64,000 bases of DNA, from assembly GCA_024362935.1 (NCBI GenBank), contig JANCRA010000014.1:1755001-1819000 (forward strand). The letters run 5' to 3'. Source of the stretch: Setophaga petechia. Taxonomy: Eukaryota; Chordata; Aves; Passeriformes; Parulidae. The translations under genes were made by a program, and so were the position numbers. A model generated the notes under the pieces. That model did no database searches and was not told where the DNA came from. It worked only from the letters and a program-made list of their open reading frames with translations. This document shows positions 34,991 through 45,162 of the stretch, in pieces (the stretch's first letter is position 1; each line of letters starts with the position of its first letter).

Positions 34991-35697
34991 CTGCATCCCA
35001 CATCCCACATCCCGCATCCCGCATCCCACATCCCGCATCCCGCATCCCGCATCCCACATCCCACATCCCACATCCCTGCGCAATTCCCGCATCCCACATC
35101 CCGCATCCCGCATCCCACATCCCGCATCCTGCATCCCACATCCCGCATCCCACATCCCACATCCCGCATCCCGCATCCCACATCCCACATCCCCCATCCC
35201 GCATCCCACATCCCACATCCCGCATCCCGCATCCCGCATCCCACATCCTGCATCCCACATCCCTGCGCAATTCCCACATCCCGCATCCCACATCCCGCAT
35301 CCCGCATCCCACATCCCACATCCCACATCCCACATCCCGCATCCCGCATCCCGCATCCCACATCCCACATCCCTGCGCAATTCCCGCATCCCACATCCCG
35401 CATCCCGCATCCCACATCCCGCATCCTGCATCCCACATCCCGCATCCCACATCCCACATCCCGCATCCCGCATCCCACATCCCACATCCCCCATCCCGCA
35501 TCCCACATCCCACATCCCGCATCCCGCATCCCGCATCCCACATCCTGCATCCCACATCCCTGCGCAATTCCCACATCCCGCATCCCACATCCCGCATCCC
35601 GCATCCCACATCCCGCATCCTGCATCCCACATCCCGCATCCCACATCCCACATCCCGCATCCCACATCCCACATCCCCCATCCCACATCCCACATCC

Positions 35698-35733
<36 letters not shown>

Positions 35734-35823
35734 ACATCCCACATCCCGCATCCCACATCCCACATCCCACATCCCTGCGCAATTCCCGCATCCCACATCC
35801 CGCATCCCGCATCCCACATCCCA

Positions 35824-35857
<34 letters not shown>

Positions 35858-35863
35858 ACATCC

Positions 35864-35920
<57 letters not shown>

Positions 35921-36058
35921 ACATCCCGCATCCCACATCCCGCATCCCACATCCCGCATTCCACATCCCGCATCCCGCATCCCACATCCCGCATCCCACA
36001 TCCCTCATCCCTCATCCCGCATCCCTGCGCAATTCCCGCATCCCTGCACAATTCCCGC
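34991..36058. repeat. Heptamer array (CATCCCR)n with 297-bp higher-order repeat
   Basis: More than 130 tandem CATCCCG or CATCCCA heptamers. CTGCGCAATTCC interrupts at about 35075, 35262, 35372, 35559, 35774 and 36024. The first four positions form two pairs exactly 297 bp apart, and the variant order between them is identical, so the 35075-35371 block was recently duplicated. Seven is coprime to three and the unit has no stop, so every frame stays open. The 360-500-codon frames, the longest in the plus strand, are artefacts. Confidence 0.97.
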
Positions 36059-38399
36059 CTCCCTTTCCAGCAGGGACCAGCCCAGGAGCGCTCCCCGCGA
36101 TGCTCCAGGGGCAATTCCCGTCTGTTTTCCCAGCAAAATCTCCCCAGGAATGGGAAAGGCAGCTGGAACAGAGCTCGGGAAATCAGCTCGGAGCTCCGGC
36201 AGCCTCGGGATTCCCAGGGAATCCTGGAGTTTAAGCTGAGCTCGGCTGGATCTAAGCGGATCCTTGAGCTCCCTCCTATCCTTGAACGTGTCCGTCCATC
36301 CCGGGGATCCGGCTGTGCCCCATGGATTGAGGAGCTGGGAAGCCCCAGGGTGAGACAGGCTGGGCTCTAAGTGGGACAGGAGCAGGTTTTGGGAATGAAG
36401 CCTTGGATCCACATCCTATCCCTCCAAACCAACCAAATCCCAGCAAACAGATGGAAAACCCTTTTCCCACCCTGTAAATAAACCACTCCAAACTGGAAAA
36501 AAGCTTTTGTCCCCATTTTCCCAGTGCTGATGGATTCTAATCCTGATTTTCCCTCTATTTCCTGCCACAGCAGCCCAAAGCCACCTAAAAGCTGTCCCCA
36601 AAGCTGCCTGGGGATGTCAAATCCCATTTTAAGGCTCCAAAAATGGGAAAAAGTCCTGAAATCCATAATTTACCCTTTGGCAGCAGCCAAAATGAACCAT
36701 AAATGAGATTTAAACCAAATCTGCCCCAAAATCAATGAAATAATGGGTTTGAACTCTCTTATCAATTGAAATATCCACAGACAGATGCTGTCCTGCTTTC
36801 CTGCTTTTCCCTGGAGCTGGGGATGGAGCAGTGGGACAGGAATTGCTGCTGGAGCACCGGATGGATCCAGAGGCTTGGAGCCACCCCCGTGTCCCTGCCC
36901 AGAGGTGACAGTGTGGGAGGAGAGGCAGAAAATTCCCTCAAAAGATGTGGAGAGGCAGGAGAAGGGCAGGGAAGCTCCAGAGGGAACTCCCTGGCTGCCA
37001 GGAATGCCGAGGTGAGGAAAAGCTCCCTGATTGAGACAGATGGGAAGAGTGGAATGAGAGGTCTCTGGCTGCTGCTTCCCACAAATAAACAACCCTGGAG
37101 CCAAAGGCTGACATTCCTGGGAGCTCTCCACAGCCAGGGATGCTCCACCAGCTCCAGCACCTCGTTCCCTAATTAGGGATTTTCATTGGACAATCAAGGA
37201 AAACACGACGATGCTGGAAGCAGGAATGGGATGGGGGGAAGGAGAGGGAGAGCTGGGATGTGGTGATTGGGAGAAGCTCGTTAGTGCAGCTGCAATTAGT
37301 GCTGCTCTGGGGTGATGGGGTGCCAGGACAGCCGGGAGTTCCCTCCTTTCCCCCCGGCACTCACACAATTCCTTCAATCTGCAGGGTGGGAGCAGCCAGA
37401 ACTCGCTCAGGGTTGCCCTTTTTCCTTGCTTTGGGCATCTCCAAGCCCGAGCTCCAGCTCTCCTGAGACCTGGGATGTTGGGAACATGGGATGCCAGAAT
37501 CTTAAAGGACTGGAGATTTTTTTCTTTTTTGGCTTTGTTTCTCAATCTTATCCCAAAAATCCATGAAAAGCATTATTATCACAAAAAAACCAAGAAAGCC
37601 TGGATGGTTTTGGGAGCCTTCGTCCTGCCTGTGAACTCTGCTCACTGAGGGCATTTTAAGTCTGTGTTTTATGCCTGAAAACCTCCTGGATCTGTTTTTC
37701 CCATTGCTGTTTTCCACGGATGAGCCTCTGGAAGCTGCACAGCCAGAAACACCCGGATCACTCAGACAAAGCCGTTTTTAAAGCTGAATTCCGGCGCTGA
37801 AAGGAGCAAAGAGCAGAGCTGGGGGCACGCCTGGATCCCATGCTGGGCCTGAGCAAGGATCCCCTGGAAAAGGACGGGAAGTTATGAGAGGGAGGAATTC
37901 CAGCCCCTGGTTTTGGGAACGAAGCCAAGGCAGCTCCTGGAGGGGAGCTCAGGTGCATGGGAGCGGGAGGAGGGGGGATAGGGGATTGTTCAGAGGGCTT
38001 GGAATTGTGTTCAAAGACCTCTCACCATGCATTACAGGCAAAGAAGCAGGAGAATGGATTTGGACATTTATTATTTTGTCTAAATCTGTGTCTTGGCTTA
38101 GCTGGAATAAAGCACCAGGGATTCTCTGGGGTTGGTGGTGCTCTCCAAGGCAGAGCTGGCTCTGGGACAATCCATGCTGGGACCATCCTGTCTGGATTCC
38201 CTGCTCACTGCAGAGCACCTGAGTGAATCCCTTCACCCATTCCCAAGCACAGAGCCAGCTCTGCCATGGATCAGAGGCTCCTGACAAAGCTCAGCTTGGT
38301 CCTACAAACAGCAGAGCTCAGGGGGGACAAGAATGTGGGACATGAAGGATAGAGGACATCACACAGAATTTGGGATCACCATCACACCTGGCACAACAC
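36059..38399. other. Unique region with weak regulatory and poly(A)-site candidates
   Basis: No gene is recognised. Around 37160-37310 a compact cluster includes CCTAATTAGGG, ATTGGACAATCA, and TTAGTGCAGCTGCAATTAGT followed by GCTGC, a direct repeat flanking an E-box. At 38106 AATAAAG is followed about 20-30 bp later by GGTTGGTGGTG, a plausible plus-strand poly(A) site. TTACAG at about 38033-38038 could be a splice acceptor before it. Confidence 0.25.
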
Positions 38400-38468
38400 A
38401 AGCAATCAAACTCTGATTTAAATCTGATTAACTCCGATTAAATAACTCTGATTAATTTTAACTCTGCT
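38400..38468. repeat. Four-copy ACTCTGATTAA-like repeat
   Basis: ACTCTGATTTAAAT, TCTGATTAA, CTCCGATTAAAT and CTCTGATTAATTTT follow each other. It may be a tiny decayed tandem repeat, or a homotypic cluster of GATTA homeodomain-type sites. Confidence 0.55.
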
Positions 38469-38583
38469 TTTTCTGGCAGTCCAGCCACAACCACGAGGTT
38501 TTAACCCACTGTGGAGCATTCAGCTGGGGATTGCTGGAATGCTGGCACCGGGAATGGCTGGGAGACAGGATGCACTGGGAGAC

Positions 38584-38606
38584 TGATAAGAGATAAGAGA
38601 TAAGGA
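38584..38606. promoter_or_regulatory. Triple GATA-like motif
   Basis: TGATAAG, AGATAAG and AGATAAG stand directly head to tail at 7-bp spacing. Each fits the WGATAR consensus of GATA transcription factors. Binding is not shown, and a simple 7-bp tandem repeat would look the same. Confidence 0.3.
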
Positions 38607-38640
38607 CCAGGATCCCGCCCAGCACTCGGCATCCTCACAC

Positions 38641-38656
38641 AATAAAGAGCTTTATT
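38641..38656. terminator. Two-strand poly(A)-signal hairpin AATAAAGAGCTTTATT
   Basis: AATAAAG and CTTTATT form perfect 7-bp arms, so a canonical AATAAA hexamer is present on both strands. On the minus strand it is followed by TTTATTGTGTGAGG, which contains a GU-rich element. On the plus strand TGGTGTGC follows about 30 bp later. The structure could mark the 3' end of a transcript on either strand, or of two converging ones. No transcript is otherwise proven. Confidence 0.35.
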
Positions 38657-38779
38657 CCACTGCTCCTGGGAATGGTGTGCACTAATTTAACCCAATTACA
38701 GGGCTATTGCAACAGATTGAATTAATGACTCCACTGAGGGCAAGGCAGATCTTATCCAGGGACTGGGAAACCTGGTTTG
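38651..38779 (-). other. Candidate terminal exon of an unknown transcript (speculative)
   Basis: On the minus strand TGCATTTCTTGCAG resembles a 3' splice site, with the exon starting at 38779. An open frame then runs to a TAG at 38684-38682, and the AATAAA signal follows about 26 bp later with a GU-rich element beyond. The peptide end (DKICLALSGVINSICCN...) is not one I recognise. It could belong to a non-coding RNA or be chance. Confidence 0.15.
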
Positions 38780-39160
38780 CTGCAAGAAATGCACGGGATT
38801 GGGAATAACCTGCAGAGGGAGTGGCAGAGTCAGGAGAAGCCCTGGTTTTGTCCAGGTTTGCAGCCCTGCAGGCTCCAGAGGGATGGAGGCACAGCAGGAC
38901 CAGCATCACACTGGGATTTCCATGGATTTTGCTCTCTCTGGGGGAAATCTCTCTTTATTCCAGCTCCAGGGGAAGATTTCCAGCTGGACAAAAGGCTGCA
39001 GGGCGTTTTCCCAATCCCCCTCTCCTGGGGAAGCTGCCCTGGTGTCTCCTGGCCCATGGGAATTGTCACCCCACAGCTCCTGGCTCTGCTTGGGACCTTT
39101 TCCACCCACTGCAGTTCCCAGCCTGGAATGCTTTGTGTTCCCTGGGAATGTCCAACCTCA
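38657..39160. other. Unique spacer, no gene recognised
   Basis: Apart from the speculative exon on the minus strand, nothing recognisable. Confidence 0.35.
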
Positions 39161-39250
39161 GTGCCCTGCTCCAGGTGAAGGGGTCCCTCAGTGCCCTGCT
39201 CCAGGTGAAGGGGTCCCTCAGTGCCCTGCTCAGGGGTAAAGGGGTCCCTG
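39161..39250. repeat. Short tandem repeat, 30-bp unit x3
   Basis: Three copies of CAGTGCCCTGCTCCAGGTGA followed by AGGGGTCCCT, nearly identical. Confidence 0.93.
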
Positions 39251-40675
39251 CTCCTTGCAGGACCAGATGAGCTCTAAAATTCCCATCCCCAACTTTCCAT
39301 GATTCCATGACCTGATAATGCTGGAAATGCAGATAATTCTCTGGAATTCTTGGACACAACCAGTGCCCAGCCCCAGAGAGTGCTGTCCCCAAGGGAAGGA
39401 CACGTGTCCCTGATGGCCACATCTGAGCTGTGCCAGAGCTGGGATTGAGGAATAAAATTGGGATTCCTTCCAGGCTCCCAGCAGATCCTCCTGCGTGTTC
39501 CTCACCCATCCCAGCCCTGCAGGGTCAGAGGTTCCTCTCCTCAGCCCCATCCCAGCCCCAGAGCCTTTCCCATGGTCCTGGAGTCCAGGCCCAGAGTGGG
39601 AATCACTGCAAAACCAACAAAGCTTGGAGAGCGTGGAAAGATGCCAGAGAGAGAGAGAGATGGGAAAAACTCCCAATTCCAAGTGCCAGAGAAGACAATG
39701 AGACACAACAAAGCTTTGTTTGGGAGGGGGATTTCTTTAGGGAAGAGGGGAGAAGGCTGGACAGGGTGTGGGGGGAGTTTCAGTCCATCCCACAGCCAAT
39801 CCAGCACTCCAATAATTCAGAGGAAGCCAAAAATTTTTCACATCCAACGACCACATTTTGGTGCAGGAAACAGCCTGTCCAGACAGAGCCCTGGAGCAGC
39901 TCATTCCAAGTGCTGGGAGCTTCACTGGGATGGTGCTGGAGCAGCAAAACATCCTGAGACAGGGAAACCTTCCTGCCTCATCCAGAGGGATTTCCCTTGG
40001 GAAACCCAAGGAGGTCCCAGTGAAGTCCTGAGCCCCTGCAGGGACCCCTGCTCTGAGTCCTGGGGACCCAGAGGCTGCTCAGACACACCCAGGAGAGCCT
40101 GGAATTTGTGCCCCATGTCCTGGGGCCTCCTGGTGCTCCCCCAGACCCCAGAGCCACCTGCTTTAGGACATTCCAGGTGCCTTTCCGTGGTTATTCTGGG
40201 ATGATCAGCTCAGGTTTGGCATCTGCCTCAGCTGCCTGAGGTGAGGCAGGTGAATCCACGCTTCACCTGCCAAGGAGTTTCCACTGGGAGCAAGGAGAGG
40301 CTGAGCCAGAGAATTCCCCACTGTGACAGCAACAACAAAAAAAACCCCTCTGGAGTGCACTGACCTGGCTGTGAACTTTACAGGGAGAAAAAACATTCCA
40401 GGAGCTGGGAGCTGCTGCTCCCTCAGCCTCCCTGGCTGTACCTGCGTGCTGGAGCTGACACATCTCACCTGGCACAGGGACCAAGCCCCAGGGTGGCTTT
40501 GGAGGGAGCAGCTCCCAGCCTGGAGTGCCCTGGCATGGGAGGGCACAGCCCAAAAGCAGCAGGAATTCTGCAGGGAACAGCCACAAACGGTGGTTGGGGT
40601 GACCAAACCAGCAGGGCATGGGCACCCTGTGTGCCAGCAGGATGTGCCAGCAGCAGGGGATTGTGCTGGCTCACA
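39251..40675. other. Unique region, no gene recognised
   Basis: A plus-strand frame open from 39458 (a TTG) to 40204 overlaps two others in different phases. No recognisable domain. A short GA repeat lies at about 39650. Confidence 0.35.
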
Positions 40676-40882
40676 GGATTCATGGAATGGCCATGGGCAG
40701 GGACATCTTCCACTGTCCCAGGTGCTCCCAGCCCTGTCCAGCCTGGCCTTGGGCACTGCCAGGGATCCAGGGGCAGCCACAGCTGCTCTGGGCACCTGTG
40801 CCAGGGCCTGCCCACCCTCCCAGGGAGGAATTCCTTCCCCAAACCCCATCACCAGTGGGAAGCCATTTCCCTTTTATCCTGA
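40676..40882 (-). mobile_element. CR1 LINE 3'-end fragment
   Basis: Complement orientation: GATTCATGGAATGGCCATGG, GGACATCTTCCACTGTCCCA, CCAGCCTGGCCTTGGGCAC, GGCAGCCACAGCTGCTCTGG, and CAGTGGGAAGCCATTTCCC at the far end, the same internal segment as the copy at 14237. Confidence 0.94.
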
Positions 40883-41019
40883 TCTCTCCCTGAAAAGTTT
40901 CCCTGCACTGGAGAGCAGGATCTGAGCAGCTGGAGGAGCTGAACCCCATGGAAAAGGCAGCTCCAACATCTCCCTCCCCACCAGCACAGCCACTCTCACT
41001 CCCTGCATCTCCCCTGCTG

Positions 41020-42071
41020 CCATTCCAGGACTGTTATTCCAGGGTTGCCATTCCAGGGTTGCCATTCCAGGATTGCCATTCCAGGATTTCCATTCCAGGA
41101 TTTCCATTCCAGGATTGCCATTTCAGGATTGCCATTCCAGTACTGTTATTCCAGGATTTCTATACCAGAATTGCCATTCCAGGAATTGTTATTCCAAGAT
41201 TGCCATCCCAGGATTATTATTCCAGGATTGCCATTCTAGGACTGCCATCCCAGGATTGTTATTCCAGGATTTCTATTCCAGAATTGTTATTCCAGGGCTG
41301 CCATCCCAGGATTGTGATTCCAGGATTGCCATCCCAGGATTGCCATTCTAGGGCTGCCATTCCAGGATTGTTATTCCAGAATTTCTATTCCAGAATTGTT
41401 ATTCCAGGATTGCCATTCCAGAATTTCTATTCCAGAATTGTTATTCCAGGATTGTTATTCCAGGATTGCCATCCCAGGGCTGCCATCCCAGGATTTCTAT
41501 TCCAGAATTGTTATTCCAGGATTGCCATCCCAGGATTTCTGTTCTAGGATTGCCATTCCAGTATTGCCATCCCAGGATTGTCATTCCAGGATTTCTATTC
41601 CAGAATTGTTATTCCAGTATTGCCATCCCAGAATTGCCATTCCAGGATTTCTGTTCTAGGATTGCCATTCCAGGGCTGCCATCCCAGGACTGTTATTCCA
41701 GAATTTCTATGCCAGAATTTCTATTCCAGTATTGCCATCCCAGAATTGCCATCCCAGGATTTCTATTCCAGGATTGCCATCCCAGGGCTGCCATCCCAGG
41801 ATTGCCATCCCAGAATTTCTATTCCAGCATTGTCATCCCAGGGCTGCCATCCCAGAATTTCTATTCCAGGATTGCCATTCCAGGATTGCCATCCCAGGGC
41901 TGCCATTCCAGGATTGCCATCCCAGAATTTCTATTCCAGGATTGCCATCCCAGGATTTCTATTCCAGGGCTGCCATTCCAGGATTGCCATCCCAGGGCTG
42001 CCATCCCAGGATTGCCATCCCAGGGCTGCCATTCCAGGATTGCCATCCCAGCATTGCCATCCCAGGGCTGT
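41020..42071. repeat. Minisatellite, 14-bp unit ATTCCAGGATTGCC
   Basis: About 74 copies of a 14-bp unit with alternative triplets (GCC, TTT, TTC or GTT) before ATTCCAGG or ATCCCAGG. The 42-bp triple unit gives IPGLPFQDCHSRIA-type peptides in every plus frame (up to 303 codons), which I reject as genes. ATTCC forms dominate on the left and ATCCC forms become common on the right. Confidence 0.96.
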
Positions 42072-43084
42072 GCTGTGGCTGCCAGGAGAGCAGGGATCTG
42101 TTTTCCATGCCCCTGCTGCAGGAGCAGTTTGCCCTTTCCTTCCCTCCCCTCCTCAGACCAGCAGGACACGGCTCATTCCAGCAGGAGGAATGGGAGCCCA
42201 GCTGGAAAACAGCTCAGAAACTCCAAGGGCTGAGCCCATCCCGAGCCAGCTCGGTGATTTTTACCACAATCCAGAGCATTTTTGGGAAAAGCTCTGGGCT
42301 GGGGCACCTCCAGCCCCACCAGCTGCAGCAGCTCTCCCTGAGCCATGGGACATCCCTGCTCCAGAACCTTGGGATGATCAATCATCCCCCAGGATCGAGG
42401 GCATTTCCCAAATCTCTTCCATCCTCCCTGCTGAACTTTGTGCTTCCCCCATGGCAGGAGGAATTTCCTGCTTCCTGAGGCAGCAGTGAATACTTAAATA
42501 TCCCAAATATCATTTGGGGAATGTGTGCCTGGATTCTGGATGAGCTCATCCCTCCTGGTTTTCCCTCCATCCTCACCTTGGTGCATTTTTCATTCATTTT
42601 TTGGCAACAAATTCCCAGCATTTTTATTTTTGGTACTCTGCATTGGAGAGAATTCCCAATTCAGCAGGAGAGAATTCCCAGTCCAGCAGGATTTCATAGA
42701 GCTCAAGAACAAGTTCACTCCTCTTTCTTTGCATTATTATTTTTAATATAAATAGAAATCTTTCTCCCTGTTGCCTCTCTCCTTCTAATTCCTAATTGGA
42801 CAAGGCAGGCTCTTTCCTATTTCTAATAGGGCTGTGCAAAATGATGAGATCCATTAAATTTCCAAGGGAAAAAAAACCCTCCAAGCCTTCTCTGCTGATT
42901 TCCAAACCCTCCCCTGAACTCACGTGCTCTGGGCAGGGTAATTTTGTTTGGGGTAATTCACTTGTGCTAATTTCCTGGAAGTCTTGCAGGATACATGACT
43001 CCATTTTTGGGTGGTTTTCTACATAAATCCAGATTAATTTCTCTGAGAAATATTTAAGTGTAAAATATCTCCAGAGAGAGCAGA
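42072..43084. other. Unique spacer, no gene recognised
   Basis: A two-copy GAGAGAATTCCCA repeat lies at about 42648-42690. No gene is recognised. Confidence 0.4.
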
Positions 43085-43200
43085 GGGTTGGTTTTGGGTT
43101 TGGTTTTGTTTTGTTGTTTTGGTTTGGTTTTTTTGTTTTGTTTTGTTTTTGGTTTTTTTTTTTTTTGGTTTTTTTTTTTTGTTTTTTTTTTTTTTTTTTA
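43085..43200. repeat. T/G-rich low-complexity tract
   Basis: GGTTTTGTTTTG-like words pass into long T runs. It may be the reverse of an A-rich retroposon tail, but no element body is identifiable. Confidence 0.85.
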
Positions 43201-43651
43201 ATTGCAGGAACAGTGTGGCCTACTGGAAAGTGGAATTGGAATAAATCAATTTTAACCAAATTCCAACCCAAACTATTCTGTGGATCAAATCCTGGGCTCA
43301 TCCATTGCTGTGTTTTAGAGCTAAGAGGAAGCTGTTATCCCAAAAACCGCCTCAAACAACAGTCCAAACTTTCCCTGAAATCCTGAGCACTTGGAATTTA
43401 ATTCCAGTTAATCTGGGTTACTCCATTCCAGTAAATTGCTCTGAAATGAAAAATGAGGATTTTATAAGCCACCCACGATTTGTGAGAAGGTTGAAGGGTG
43501 AATATCAGATATTCAGGATGGGCTCTTTAGGGATATTTAGGATAAATGCTCCAAATGGGGAAAATTTGAGGAGGAGGCAGCTCTGGAATGCCCAAGGAAG
43601 GAGCAGGAAATTTCAGCCCTCCATACCCAAAGGGAATTTTGCCCTGGGGAG
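43201..43651. other. Unique spacer, no gene recognised
   Basis: Nothing recognisable between the T-rich tract and the next array. Confidence 0.4.
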
Positions 43652-44477
43652 GGAGATCCCTAATTCCAACCAGGAAAGATCCCTAATTCCAATCAAGAGA
43701 GATCCCTAACTCCAATCAGAGGAGATCCCTAATTCCAACCAGGGGAGATCCCTAATTCCAATCAGGAAAGATCCCTAATTCCAAGCAGGAAAGATCCCTA
43801 ATTCCAGTCAGGGGAGATCCCTAATTCCAACCAGGGGAGATCCCTAATTCCAGTAAAGGGAGATCCCTAATTCCAACTAGGAAAGATCCTGAATTCCAAT
43901 CAGGGGAGATCCTGAATTCCAACCAGGAAAGATCCCTAATTCCAGTCAGGGGATATCCCTAATTCCAATCAAGGGAGATCCGTAATTCCAACTAAGAAAG
44001 ATCCCTAATTCCAACCAGGAAAGATCCCTAATTCCAGTGAAGGGAGAGCTCTAATTCCAGTCAGGAAAGGTCCCTAATTCCAACCAGGGGAGATCCCTAA
44101 TTCCAGTCAAGGGAGATCCCTAATTCCAATCAGAGGAGATCCCTAATTCCAATCAGGAAAGATTCCTAATTCCAATCAAGGGAGATCCCTAATTCCAATC
44201 AGTAGAAGTCCCTAATTCCAACCAGGGGAGATCCCTAATTCCAGCCAGGAAGGATCCCTAATTCTAGTAAGGGGAAATTCCTAATTTCAATCAAGGGAGA
44301 TCCCTAATTCCAGCCAGGGGAGATCCCTAATTCCAATCAGGAAAGATCCCTAATTCCAGCCAGGGGAGATCCCTAATTCCAGCCAGGGGAGATCCCTAAT
44401 TCCAATCAGGAAAGATCCCTAATTCCAATCAAGAAAGATCTCTAATTCCAGCCAGGGGAGATCCCTCATTCCAGTCC
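43652..44477. repeat. Minisatellite, 23-bp unit with CCCTAATTCC core
   Basis: About 36 copies of a 23-bp unit, GATCCCTAATTCCAATCAGG(AAA) or with AACCAGGGGA. The GATCCCTAATTCCA part is strongly kept while the spacer CAGGRRA varies. Nearly every copy holds one CCCTAA hexamer. Conserved cores with variable linkers might suggest a CRISPR array, but the linkers are only about 9 bp and are variants of one sequence, so this is a minisatellite. Confidence 0.95.
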
Positions 44478-44890
44478 CCAGAGCTGGACCCAAGGAGCTC
44501 AGCAGTCTCCTGCAGCAGGAGCAGGGGTTGGGATGGAGCCTGGAGAGCAGCATTGCAGCTCCTCACACTTCCCCATCCCTCTGCTTTTCCACCATGGACT
44601 CTTTCCCCCAGTAAAACCCCACCAGGGAGATCTCTCCTCTTTGGGATTTTTGGGATGAGCTGCTGCCCTACAAATCCCAGCGGGCCCCAAGCTCTGCTGG
44701 AATTTGCTTTCACCTCCAGGTGGAGCAGGGCTGCTGTGGCTCAGTCCTGCTCAGAATTCAACCTCCACTGGATCCCAAAACGGGAAAATCCAACCCCTGG
44801 ATCCCAAATGTCACCTCTGGAGCAATCCTGTGTTGTGACAGATGGACAGGGGACATGAGGTCCTTGAAACCTGGTGCTCACCACCATCCT
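44478..44890. other. Unique spacer, no gene recognised
   Basis: No array or element is recognised. Confidence 0.4.
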
Positions 44891-45162
44891 GGGAGGTTCT
44901 GCAAGGGTCTGGGTTTTGGGATATCCCAATGCCATGAAGGGATGCAGGTGCGGAGCATCTTTCCCATGGGAGGAGGAAGATTTGGGGCTTTCCAGAGGAA
45001 AGCCTCTCGGGCCAGGGTGGATTTTGGAGGTTCTGCAAGGGTCTGGATTTTGGGATATCCCAATGCCATGAGGGAATGCAGATTTGGAACATCTTTCCCA
45101 CATCAGCAGGGAGATTTGGGGCTTTCCAGGGGAAAGCATCTCAGTCCAGGATGGATTTTCAC
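44891..45162. repeat. Tandem duplication, 134-bp unit x2
   Basis: GGAGGTTCTGCAAGGGTCTG, GGGATATCCCAATGCCATGA and GATTTGGGGCTTTCCAG occur in the same order from 44892 and again from 45026. The copies differ by several substitutions and a small internal replacement. Confidence 0.94.

Noticed and set aside
34810..36370. Plus and minus open frames of 362-501 codons, the longest in their strands
   Set aside because: They translate the CATCCCR heptamer (PHPASRI... and GCGMRDV...). A stop-free 7-bp unit keeps all frames open, and three frames on each strand show the same pattern.
40948..42489. Three plus frames (199-303 codons) with IPGLPFQDCHSR repeats
   Set aside because: The 14-bp array read in three phases. 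Open in all of them, so not evidence of coding.
43652..44477. CRISPR-like array (regular repeats with variable linkers)
   Set aside because: The linkers are about 9-bp variants of one sequence, not unique spacers, there are no cas genes, and the host is a vertebrate.
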